The notes under the pieces are model-generated. The model was not told the DNA's origin. It did not search any database and was given only the letters and a program-made list of their open reading frames with translations. The position numbers and the translations under genes are program-made. A stretch of DNA of 64,000 bases from Carpediemonas membranifera. Its lineage: Eukaryota > Fornicata. The stretch is taken from contig JAHDYR010000031.1 of assembly GCA_019828565.1 (NCBI GenBank), positions 102,046-166,045 on the forward strand. The letters run 5' to 3'. This document shows positions 46,958 to 55,032 of the stretch, one piece after another; within the stretch, counting starts at the first letter, position 1, and every line of letters begins with the position of its first letter.

Positions 46958-47341
46958 GCCCTGACGATGTCAACTGTGAGTTCGTGGACGTCTTGGTGGA
47001 TGGCCTGCCAGTTATATCGGTCAGAGCCACTGCCAACATCGTTCGCGGCGAGTTCTTGCGCATCGATTATGGCGAGACCTACTTTGAGGCCGATGAGAGC
47101 CAGTGCAGTTTATGTAAACAGATCTACCTGCGCAAGCCAACAATGGCACACCGATGAAGAGGAGCACCCGGTTGCTCGCTTCAAGAGTCTCGCCATAGAT
47201 GACCCTCACTACCTCGCTCGAAAGGTGGAGCAGTTCAAAACACTGCAGGTCAAGCCGCAGCCCCGCAAGCGGAAGACCAAGTCCAACCCCGCCCGTAAGC
47301 GCTTCCACACTGCGCGCATGACTCAAGGCAAGAGTGAATAA
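46958..47341 (+). pseudogene. SET methyltransferase 3' fragment
   Basis: Copy of exon 2 of the SET gene from SPDDVNCEFVDV onward, without exon 1 and broken by the 61-bp insertion in the GETYFEADE region. The remainder (EEHPVARFKSLAIDD to the stop) is unchanged. Confidence 0.85.
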
Positions 47342-47371
47342 ACTTGAAGAGATATCAATTCAATCAATCAT

Positions 47372-47905
47372 TTATGAGCGGGTGACATCCTCCGGACGAG
47401 TAGCACGCTTCTCGGGCTCTGCGGCAGCTGCCTTGCGCTTGCGGTCCGGAAGACTGTAGACACAGGCATGACGATTCTCGATGACGATGAACTGAGTGAG
47501 CTTCATGCTCTCACAAAGACCTAAGATCTTGTCCAGCGTCGCATCCTGGATGGGCAAGAACTCTGAATCTTCCCAACCTTTGTGGACCCAGAGGCAGGTA
47601 AGGTCCTCGTCGATCTGGGTGATGATTACCGGAGTGTGACTCAGCTCTACACTGGCCTGGATGGCCTCATGATCTGCCCAGGGGAAAGGGGAGCCAGGCA
47701 TCTCAGAGAACGGGTCGCCCTCGAACCCCTTGCCCTCACAGAAGGATCGGATGTCCGCGTACAGCTGAAGCTTCTCACCAACAGTAGGCTGGGACCCAGT
47801 CCTGATGAGATGCATGGCGCTGAGAATGCATGAGCCATCCCCAGGCACCTCAGACCGCTTCAGAGAGCTTGTATCGTTCTTAAACTTCTTAGCGGTCTTC
47901 TCCAT
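47372..47905 (-). CDS. OTU-type deubiquitinase-like cysteine protease
   Basis: ATG 47903-47905 gives 177 residues; the frame upstream is open but lacks an ATG. The Cys box VPGDGSCILSAMHLI (Cys about 26) and the C-terminal IENRHACVYSLP (His about 146), with VIITQIDEDL between them, match the OTU fold. The tail is basic (DRKRKAAAAEPEK). OTU proteases remove ubiquitin from substrates. The start lies 13 nt after the stop of the upstream gene on the same strand, a spacing that looks dicistronic; a tiny intron or frameshift joining the two genes is the alternative. The stop is TAAA. Confidence 0.7.
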   Translation of the reverse strand: MEKTAKKFKNDTSSLKRSEVPGDGSCILSAMHLIRTGSQPTVGEKLQLYADIRSFCEGKGFEGDPFSEMPGSPFPWADHEAIQASVELSHTPVIITQIDEDLTCLWVHKGWEDSEFLPIQDATLDKILGLCESMKLTQFIVIENRHACVYSLPDRKRKAAAAEPEKRATRPEDVTRS

Positions 47906-47918
47906 GATGGTCTGGACG

Positions 47919-48746
47919 TCATCTTTGGGGTCTGCGGCCACCAAAGCCTCCCCGATCCAGGTCTATGACCTCAGCCTCCTTCTTCAAGGGCACAAGCTTC
48001 TCCGTCTCGAGCTTTTCAATCTTGGCCCGGGCTCGCCAAAGCTCCCTCTTCAAATCACGGATCGCACCGTTGTGTTCCACGGCAAGATGGCGGCGCAGGA
48101 GGCGCGATGTGCCACTCAGGGTACTTCTGTGGACGGGAGAGTCCATCAGAAGCGCGTCCAGGTGCCTTATCCGGTCGAACTGCACGTCGACCGGGTCCGA
48201 CAGCTCAGGCTCGGCGTTGTTCTTGAACGAACGGACGACCCCCGACCTTCCTGGCTTCACCTTGCGCATTATGCGCTCACGGAGCAGCGAAAGGACTGAA
48301 TAAGCAGGAGTTATTTGGAGTACTTACCTCCAACGTCGTGCTCGTGATCCGAAGACACTTCTCGGCGGACCTTCTGGACAAGGCTGTCGTAGGCATGATC
48401 TCCCATGACCTTCTTCAGCTCAGCCGATGTCGTGATCAGCTCAAGCTGAGCCTCGGCAGTTTCTCTTAGGTGCAGGATAAGGTGAGGCGACCTGAAGAGC
48501 TTGCGAAGCGTTTTCCAGCCAATATCTGTGTAAAAAGGTATGGGGAAAGTACTTACGATCACGAAGAAGGGCGGTGAGGATCTTGTCATCGGGCAGAAGG
48601 AACTTGCGAAGAAGTGAGCACTTGATCATCTCCTGCGCGTTTGATGAGGCCTGACTGATCTCAGCGCTGTCATAGAAGATAAAGAACTGCTTACCAAACG
48701 TTTTCGAACGCTTCAAGAGCATGTAGAAGTCGAAAACCGATTGCAT
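47919..48746 (-). CDS. Three-exon helical protein upstream of the OTU gene
   Basis: Exons 48557-48746, 48328-48525 and 47919-48295. The two introns (31 nt, 48526-48556; 32 nt, 48296-48327) both start GTAAGTACT and end ACACAG or ATTCAG, and both restore frame, giving 254 residues. The protein is helical. Exon 1 contains SVFDFYMLLKRSKTFGKQF, and exon 3 contains DPVDVQFDRIRHLDALL and a coiled coil (RARAKIEKLETEKLVPLKKE). A diverged, decayed relative occurs at 58919-60086. Family unknown. Confidence 0.7.
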
Positions 48747-48750
48747 GATT

Positions 48751-48880
48751 ATAAGGCTCTCAGGACCTAATGAAAAAATTCATAAGGCTCTGAGAGCCTA
48801 ATAAACCATGCGGAAAAATGACCAGTATCGGTAGGCAACGGCGCGCGGGAGATTCATTAGGCTCTGAGAGCCTTATGAAC
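48751..48880. repeat. Cluster of three palindromic repeats
   Basis: The unit AGGCTCTGAGAGCCT (a 15-bp odd palindrome) occurs near 48785 and 48860 within longer matching flanks in opposite orientation (TTCATAAGG ... CCTAAT), plus a variant at 48754-48775. They lie just upstream of the ATG at 48746 and could be operator-like sites or transposon ends. Confidence 0.7.
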
Positions 48881-48894
48881 TCAGAGGAGGTCCT

Positions 48895-49324
48895 CGGGGC
48901 ACTTCGGTGCAGAATTTTGATTGGGCATCTGATTGGACCATGGGGCGGATGCTCAGAGGGATGAATGCGAGCTCAATGGAGACCATTGGACATGTCAGAG
49001 ATGGCATGTCCAGGTGAAGGTCCATCATGGAAGGAGCCATTCACGATAAGTCTTCTAAATGTTGTGTTGCGAGCGTCTGAAGGGCTTTCTCTGGATACCG
49101 ACCAAGATGGAGGTCACGTGGATCAACGGACGATAATTGCGGTATTCTGGCCTTGTATGCCACTCTTAAATCCATTGTTTGATCCATTCCCGCGTTTATA
49201 GTTCATCTCAACGCTTCCTCGACGAGTTACAATTGTTGATGTTGTTTAGGTTCTATTACAGGCCATTCGAGGCCACAGAGCTCTCATGATGTTGTTTTAG
49301 TGATATACACATGCTTGCCAGCGT
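48895..49324 (+). repeat. Dispersed repeat alpha, copy 1
   Basis: About 430 bp similar (my estimate about 70%) to the reverse complement of 58195-58680; shared landmarks are GATACCGACCAAGATGGAGG, GGTATTCTGGCC, TTGTTGATGTTGTTTAGG and TTTTAGTGATAT. It is absent from duplication copy 1 and so lies in the segment that differs between copies. No convincing ORF. Confidence 0.75.
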
Positions 49325-49486
49325 TTGAGGATCGATACTCTTCTCCTTTCTTCGTTTGGTTTTCTCATTTCGTTGCGAGCATAAAGTGCACCTTGAAGAA
49401 ACGTTATGCCTCCGAAACGGAGTAATACTGCTAAGAGCAAGGGCAGAAAGCGTCTAAACGCTGTGGAAATGATTTCTACTTACTTA
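49325..49486 (+). repeat. Segmental duplication, second part of copy 2
   Basis: 162 bp matching 45862-46023 with one substitution: the promoter region and the first 27 codons of the 45943 gene, then cut off. Confidence 0.95.
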
Positions 49487-50227
49487 CATACTGTCAACAT
49501 CCCTAGATTATCTTTGCTAAACCCTAGATTATCTTCGACCTCAAAACGCTAGATAATCTACAATTTCTTGCTCAGAAATGAAATATTCATTAAATTTAAG
49601 CTATTTAGAGATAAACGAAGGTCTTCTTTAGAGTCCATATGATGTACGTAGAGCATGGAAAGAAGCTCTGGCTCTGACTCCTTGCCTGGTTTGAGCATTT
49701 CGCCGTGCAGGTTAAGACGAAACGATAAAATGGACAATAACAGAAAATCTAACAGGTAGATTCACTACGATAGTGATTATGTGAGTAGTTGAAAGGAGGT
49801 ACATATGCGCATAATCACTTTCAGAGTGAATCTACCTGTTAGATTTTGAGATATGGTCGATTTCTTGTTTTTTTGACTTGGCTAGAGTCGAATTGAAGAA
49901 AAGGAGAGGCTATTACTCAGGGAATATTGCTCGTCAAAGAAAAGCAAGCAAGGCCGCGAGGTATGGCCACCCGACCTACAAGATGGGCTGGGTGTCATCG
50001 CGTAAGGACGACCGGTCGTGCGCGGTCAACGCTGACAAAACTTAGCGATTCAGAGAAATAAATGGCGCCACCGTATTCAGCACAAGACAGTGAACTCAGC
50101 TATATGTTTTTTCTCAGTATATTTACCCAGCGGCTGATCCCACAGTTTAAGGACGGGTATTAGCCTGCACTTTGCATGAAAAAATTATGCCTGAACACGA
50201 CCAATTATCCAAAACACAGCATTTAGC
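49487..50227. other. AT-rich intergenic region
   Basis: It contains tandem CCCTAGATTATCTT units near 49,502-49,540, the inverted repeat at 49744-49847 and a short basic open stretch (49,895-50,042, ending TAG) that I cannot assign. A TGCACTTTGCATG variant of the initiator motif lies about 60 bp upstream of the ORF at 50228. Confidence 0.5.
49744..49847. repeat. 104-bp inverted repeat (hairpin/MITE-like)
   Basis: Perfect 23-bp arms at 49744-49766 and 49825-49847 (outer sequence AAAATCTAACAGGTAGATT), with a second inner match (GTGATTATG / CATAATCAC). The loop holds GAAAGGAGGTACATATG, which resembles a bacterial ribosome-binding site by chance. Confidence 0.85.
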
Positions 50228-50434
50228 ATGCAACAGGAGCTGGAAGCAGCTGCAACATCTATTCTAGGCCATTCCACAACCATTACGCAAGAAATTGACG
50301 CAATAGAGGCCATTCAGTCCCATTACTTCATAGATTCACGCTTGAACGATATTACGAGCCTTATCAGGCGAGAAACAAGAAAGCTGAACGCGATTGGTGA
50401 CTCCTTTCTCGCTGAGACATATGCAGCATACTGA
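50228..50434 (+). CDS. Small coiled-coil protein beside a cysteine-rich gene
   Basis: 68 residues, helical (ITQEIDAIEAIQSHYFIDSR, LIRRETRKLNAIGDSFL). It is convergent with the cysteine-rich gene at 50704. The pairing of a tiny helical ORF with a cysteine-rich paralog is repeated at 40950/41261. Function unknown. Confidence 0.4.
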   Translation: MQQELEAAATSILGHSTTITQEIDAIEAIQSHYFIDSRLNDITSLIRRETRKLNAIGDSFLAETYAAY

Positions 50435-50703
50435 CAGCCACGACACGCCATTAAGCTTACGTCAGGGAGCGCCATCGCCAAGCAAGTAAATTGAGCTGTA
50501 TACGACCACCAGAGACGGACGTATGAGTCAGAACGGTGTGCTACCGGAATACGCAGGGTGTTTTGTGCCCTGTTGATTCCAGGAGCACGCTGTCCTGGGT
50601 CACACAGGATTATCACATAATCACTGAGCAATCGGGCTCATGGTACATTGTTTCATTGGATCTATCTTCATGAAAATATGTTTGAAAAGATTCAATTGTA
50701 TCT

Positions 50704-51939
50704 TTACTGCTCCGACTGTTGAACCACCGACTTGAAGTTCTCAAGGCAATCGTCACAAAGACGGATCTTGGGAATATTCACGCCGTCAATGACGACCTTC
50801 ACGGCAGTGGTGCCCATACAGCCCTTGTTACCACAGAACCAGTGCCCACACATCCGACAATGATATACCGAGGCGTTCTTCTGGCATGCGAAACAAGTCT
50901 TCTCCTGGACACAAGCCTGGCATGTGAACTTCCACGAGGCCTTCTTTCTGTTGGCTTCTTTCGTCCAGTTGGCAGTCTTAGAACATTTCTCCGGACGAGC
51001 AGGCACGCAAACGGAATTGTCATGAAAGTTCCTGCCGCACTCTCCACACGAGACAAACTTTGACGTGTTGAGATTGCCAACCCAGTCCAAGCTGTGGCAA
51101 TGGCCGCAACAGAAGGCAAGCATCCTCTTCTGCAAGTCAAGGAGGTTCTCTCCATCATCGTCAGAGTCTGAATCTGCGGTTACCGGCCGTTCTTTGAGCT
51201 GAGAGAGATCTTCCGACATGCGCTGTGTCATGCGATGGACGTCATCGAGTAGCATGACGTCACGCTTAGAGATAGACTCAGAGGGTCGAACGGGGTCAAC
51301 CTTCACCTCCTGCTTCACTTGCGGCACGGAATGGGGGATTTCTGCTGTCTTGAAAAACGTCTTCGTCCGACCAGTAAATATGTCGGGTGCCGAAAGGTCC
51401 ACCAGATTAAGGGACAGAGGACGCGAATCAAAATTCTGGGGGACGTCCAGGCCAACTCTCGTGAAAATCTTCTTCATCGCGGTCAGAAGCTCCGATCGCA
51501 CCGGGTTGGGGGCCCGAGAGAGGTTATGAAACACTCTCGAAGGAGCCTGATCAGAAATGCCGATGTTGCAGTGGCAAGACTGGGTTGCCCACTCCTTAAC
51601 ATGCCCAATGACAAGCCTACCCTGCGATACAGCCGTGAGGGACTTGATACCATCAAAGAATGTCGGATCAGGGTGGCAGGGCTGCAAGTACACCGAGATG
51701 ATGTGATTGTAGGCATTCGCCACCTTACGGACAGATAGACCAGTCATATCCGTTCCAAACACATCAACGGTGATGCAAAAGAATGCCTTGAGCATACCAA
51801 TCATGAGAGCCGACCTGCATTCGCTCTTTGCGGCGTCATTCCACCTGACCATCGGCTTGCGTTTCTGAGAGTTCGTCTCTCGGGTGTCCGGAGTAGTTCC
51901 TTCATTTCCACGCTTCATCTCTAGTTCCGTGGCTGGCAT
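50704..51939 (-). CDS. Cysteine-rich zinc-binding protein (PHD/treble-clef-like), intact paralog of 41261-42483
   Basis: 411 residues from ATG 51937-51939. Residues about 25-140 form a helical domain shared with the paralog (SALMIGMLKAFFCITVDVFG). A disordered acidic middle follows. The last 150 residues hold three or more paired zinc sites: FCCGHCHSLDW, FVSCGECGRNFHDNSVCV, FTCQACVQEKTCFACQ, HCRMCGHWFCGNKGCM and LCDDCL. The order Cys2...His/Cys resembles PHD and related cross-brace fingers. It is divergent from the transposase-like gene with a 74-bp gap. The stop is TAAA. Role unknown; chromatin reading or DNA binding for the neighbouring element is possible. Confidence 0.7.
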   Translation of the reverse strand: MPATELEMKRGNEGTTPDTRETNSQKRKPMVRWNDAAKSECRSALMIGMLKAFFCITVDVFGTDMTGLSVRKVANAYNHIISVYLQPCHPDPTFFDGIKSLTAVSQGRLVIGHVKEWATQSCHCNIGISDQAPSRVFHNLSRAPNPVRSELLTAMKKIFTRVGLDVPQNFDSRPLSLNLVDLSAPDIFTGRTKTFFKTAEIPHSVPQVKQEVKVDPVRPSESISKRDVMLLDDVHRMTQRMSEDLSQLKERPVTADSDSDDDGENLLDLQKRMLAFCCGHCHSLDWVGNLNTSKFVSCGECGRNFHDNSVCVPARPEKCSKTANWTKEANRKKASWKFTCQACVQEKTCFACQKNASVYHCRMCGHWFCGNKGCMGTTAVKVVIDGVNIPKIRLCDDCLENFKSVVQQSEQ

Positions 51940-52013
51940 TAGATGATCTTCTCGAAGTCACGCATTTTTAGGATTTTTAGAATCTTTAGAATTCTTGAAA
52001 GAGCGACTGACAG

Positions 52014-54569
52014 ATGGCGCTTCAACTGAAGTGGAAACTGTCTAACGGATCTATCTATGCTCCGGAGGGCACTGATGACATCAATACCATCCTTTGCAGC
52101 GTCTGGCTCTCGATTGACGCAGTGGATCGCCGTATTAACGGATTTGATACCTCCAAACACCAGCAAAGGCTCGAGCTAGCCCGCATCGCGCAGGAACTAA
52201 TCAATATCGGCGCTGTATCGCGTGAGGCTATTTCTAGCAATCTCTACCCAGCGCCATCATCCACTAGCATCTCAAAGGAGAAGAAGGCACACCGCTCTGG
52301 TCCCAGTCACCTTTACGTTGGTGCATATGTTCTGCATTCTGATAGCGTCGGCCTCGAGGCAGAGAATGCTCGTCTACGAAAGCGTATTGCTGACACTGAA
52401 CGTCTTCTGCAGGTGTCCAACGAGCTCAGGGCCATCACGATCGGCGTGAATGCAGTCAATGACGAGATTCACATCATGCAAGCCCTTGCACAGAGACTCA
52501 ACCTTGACATTATCAACATCAATCAGGTCACAAACCAAGTCAAGTCGCTTCAGTGCAGCATTCGGAACATCGCAGACGTTGAGACCATTGTCAAGTCGCA
52601 TAGGAACTTGAAAAAGGCCCTAAAGGGCTACATACCCATGGCGATCACTCAAGAGACACGAGCAAAGAGGACGGACAAGGATCACCGCGAGTATGACCTC
52701 GACCTGATTACCCACGTCGACGCAGACCTCGAACAAGTCAACGCTACATTCGACGGCGACGACTATAACACTGAAGTGCTCAGAGGTACGACGGTGTGCA
52801 TCTTCTACGAATCGGCAATGAAGCGAAGTGCACATTATGACGTGATGAAGAGAGCCGGTCTCAACCCGCGTCTCCAGTCTAGCGGCAGGTATTCCCATGT
52901 GCAACACGCTGAGTTTGACCTCATGCGGTACTATCGCCAGGCGGTGGCTTCGCCTATCGATCTCGAGACGTCAAGGGCTGCTCGTAAGAACGTGGGCAAG
53001 CAGTTGACAGCGCAGACTCAAGCTGAAGAGACTCAGACAGTGCCGCTTGATCTTCTCGTCTGGGTCGATGGATGGCGAGGGTTGACTACATCTGTGAAGG
53101 TTCGGTTTGTCGATATCTCCGGCAAAGTCTTCCCGTCAGGCGGAACACCACCCTTCCGCATACTCGAGTACAACGGACCAGAGAAGCGCATTGGAGAATT
53201 CTTCGACTTCATCGAGCGCTCAGTCGAGAGTACCCATCGCGAGGCACTTGAGGTGAGAAATACCGGTCTCCTGTGCCGTGTCACCCGCGTTATGTTCATC
53301 GCAGACCACCCAGCGATGTCAAAAGTCTGTGGAACCTTGATTGGCGGCAGCTATCCCTCTCCATTCAGTTCGGTACATGTTGACAATAAGGCCTGGAGCC
53401 CATTCGGTCTTACCCCACGAAACACGATTGCAGACGTGATGTATGCGAAGAAGATGTCTGTTGAGGACAAGACAGTCCTGGATAGAGAGAAGAAGTGGGG
53501 GTCGTTCTACAACAAGAAGAATAAGTGCATCATGCCCAGCCTATTTGAGAACTCGGATGACCCAACTCTCGATAGGGGCAAAATCTTCCTTGTCCCGCCG
53601 ATCATGCACCTCAGTCATGACTTCGTCTCCTTGATACACAACATTTGTCGGATGTTCAAGCCAATTGAGGTCGACCCAGACTCTACCCCGGAGGAAATCA
53701 AGACCAAGAAGGCCAGAAACGCTGACCTCGCCAGGCTGGCTAAGTTTGAACCTCCCAGTCGCACGACTGGCTGTAATGAGCAAGTGAAGGGGAGGAAGAT
53801 GATCGCGTCAATTGGAAACAGTCTCTACATGGCATTCCCTCCCCCCGTTCAGCCACTTTTCAGACTCTTTGCCTACCTGCAAGAGCATTATTACTCTCAC
53901 GAGGAGGCCACAGATGACATTATCACCTGGCATCGACTGACAGCGTTGCTTGTTCACCTCTTTTCACTGACAATGTGTCTGAACACGACCAGCACCGTGT
54001 CGGAGTCTATTCCAATCCGGCCGCCGTCTAAGGTAGCCAAGAAGGCTCCCTCCATCGACACACTTCATGGCTTAGCGCGAGTTGCTGTGTTGCCGGAGAT
54101 TCAGTCAAAAATCCGAGTCCCACTTGGCCGGATCATTGAGGAGTCATTCGAGCGCGACTTTATTGGCAATCAGGACAGTAGAGTACACTTAAGGCGCAAC
54201 CAGATGGTCCTTGAGAGAACGATATTGAAGGAGCAGGTCGAGTTGTTTTACCGATTCCTCCGTGGCGTCGTCTCGTATGGGCGACAGTCAACAGACGTTC
54301 CCCACCAAATACGTCTGAAGACAATGCGCGTTCATCGCTGCTGCAAGGACGCCAAACACTGGATCCGTATTCGGAGCGAGGGCACTGGAACATTGGACGA
54401 GGGAGACTGTCAGAAACTGTTACCTCTGTTTGAAGGTCAAGTGGATGGTCTATGGAAGAAGGTGTTGAGGCAGGTAGGGCTCGTGTTTGACGGGCAATGG
54501 TTAGACATCGATGTCCATGAGGAAGGAGAGATCTCACTGGATGTGTGCATCTGTGGCAAGTATGAGTAA
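52014..54569 (+). CDS. 851-residue protein resembling a DDE-type transposase
   Basis: An uninterrupted frame; a coiled coil lies near 117-140 (ENARLRKRIADTERLLQVSN). The core reads like an RNase H-fold transposase: a strand with an acid (LLVWVDGWRGLTTSVKVRFV, about 345), then IADHPAMSKVCG (about 429), which parallels the D-P-A...K..G block of CACTA/KDZ-type enzymes, then PPIMHLSHDFVSLIHNICRM (about 527), like the LH motif preceding the last acidic residue. The C-terminus has a Cys/His pattern (HRCCKDAKH, CICGKYE). I cannot assign a DDE triad with certainty and no terminal inverted repeats were found. The alternative is a host gene of unknown family. The stop is TAAA. Confidence 0.5.
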   Translation: MALQLKWKLSNGSIYAPEGTDDINTILCSVWLSIDAVDRRINGFDTSKHQQRLELARIAQELINIGAVSREAISSNLYPAPSSTSISKEKKAHRSGPSHLYVGAYVLHSDSVGLEAENARLRKRIADTERLLQVSNELRAITIGVNAVNDEIHIMQALAQRLNLDIININQVTNQVKSLQCSIRNIADVETIVKSHRNLKKALKGYIPMAITQETRAKRTDKDHREYDLDLITHVDADLEQVNATFDGDDYNTEVLRGTTVCIFYESAMKRSAHYDVMKRAGLNPRLQSSGRYSHVQHAEFDLMRYYRQAVASPIDLETSRAARKNVGKQLTAQTQAEETQTVPLDLLVWVDGWRGLTTSVKVRFVDISGKVFPSGGTPPFRILEYNGPEKRIGEFFDFIERSVESTHREALEVRNTGLLCRVTRVMFIADHPAMSKVCGTLIGGSYPSPFSSVHVDNKAWSPFGLTPRNTIADVMYAKKMSVEDKTVLDREKKWGSFYNKKNKCIMPSLFENSDDPTLDRGKIFLVPPIMHLSHDFVSLIHNICRMFKPIEVDPDSTPEEIKTKKARNADLARLAKFEPPSRTTGCNEQVKGRKMIASIGNSLYMAFPPPVQPLFRLFAYLQEHYYSHEEATDDIITWHRLTALLVHLFSLTMCLNTTSTVSESIPIRPPSKVAKKAPSIDTLHGLARVAVLPEIQSKIRVPLGRIIEESFERDFIGNQDSRVHLRRNQMVLERTILKEQVELFYRFLRGVVSYGRQSTDVPHQIRLKTMRVHRCCKDAKHWIRIRSEGTGTLDEGDCQKLLPLFEGQVDGLWKKVLRQVGLVFDGQWLDIDVHEEGEISLDVCICGKYE

Positions 54570-54602
54570 AGAATGAAAACATGATTGGTAGTTATAGATC
54601 GC

Positions 54603-54812
54603 GAGAATAGGCATTCTCATCTGCATTGCGGAGAAAAGGAGTTGATGTTGTTAGTGATTTTCTAGAGTACAGCACCAGTTTCGGTAATAGGGGGACAAAC
54701 GAGCGCAAACAACTACATGGCTCCGAACTACACGCGTTTCGGCGTTGATATTGGTTATTAAATGCACTGCTGGTAGCATATTGAGGGATTTCGTCATTGT
54801 ACTCGAATGCAC
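54603..54812 (-). repeat. Dispersed repeat beta, copy 1
   Basis: About 210 bp similar in reverse orientation to 61318-61530. Translations of both show the same skeleton (YNDEI, YQRR.AC, EPCSCLRS, KLVLYSR), so it may derive from a small coding segment. Confidence 0.7.
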
Positions 54813-54822
54813 AAGTGTGCAT

Positions 54823-54862
54823 TTTATGCTCGCAACGAGATTAAAATGGCGAACTTAAGACC
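54823..54862 (+). promoter_or_regulatory. Initiator-like element with conserved leader
   Basis: TTTATGCTCGCAACGAGATT followed by AAAATGGCGAACTTAAGA. The same 40 bp recurs at 58148-58187. An ATG follows at 54846. Confidence 0.5.
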
Positions 54863-54998
54863 CAAGACACATGCCGCGTACGAGGAAGGATATCATCTCC
54901 GGCGAACTGGAATTTACCTCGTTCATTTACTTCTGATGCCTTTTCTGCTCTCTCTTCTCCAGCACCTCTGCCATCTCGAGACCTGTCAGCAGCATTGA
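54846..54998 (+). CDS. Possible 50-residue hydrophobic peptide
   Basis: A short ORF directly behind the initiator-like element. Its middle (IYLVHLLLMPFLLSLLQHL) could be a membrane helix. The homologous leader at 58171 runs into a stop after 12 codons, so the coding status is doubtful. Confidence 0.25.
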   Translation: MANLRPKTHAAYEEGYHLRRTGIYLVHLLLMPFLLSLLQHLCHLETCQQH

Positions 54999-55032
54999 TC
55001 TCATTCCTGCATCACAGAAAGTATCAATCTCT

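Larger units (their letters stand above)
46955..48529. repeat. Segmental duplication, copy 2
   Basis: Matches 44348-45862 apart from a 61-bp insertion after 47095 bounded by CGATGA repeats, a one-base homopolymer difference and a few substitutions. Confidence 0.95.

Noticed and set aside
49790-49845. Bacterial-looking Shine-Dalgarno plus ATG (GGAGGTACATATG) and a 14-codon ORF
   Set aside because: It lies inside the loop of an inverted repeat in clearly eukaryotic DNA; the ORF simply reads the repeat arm.
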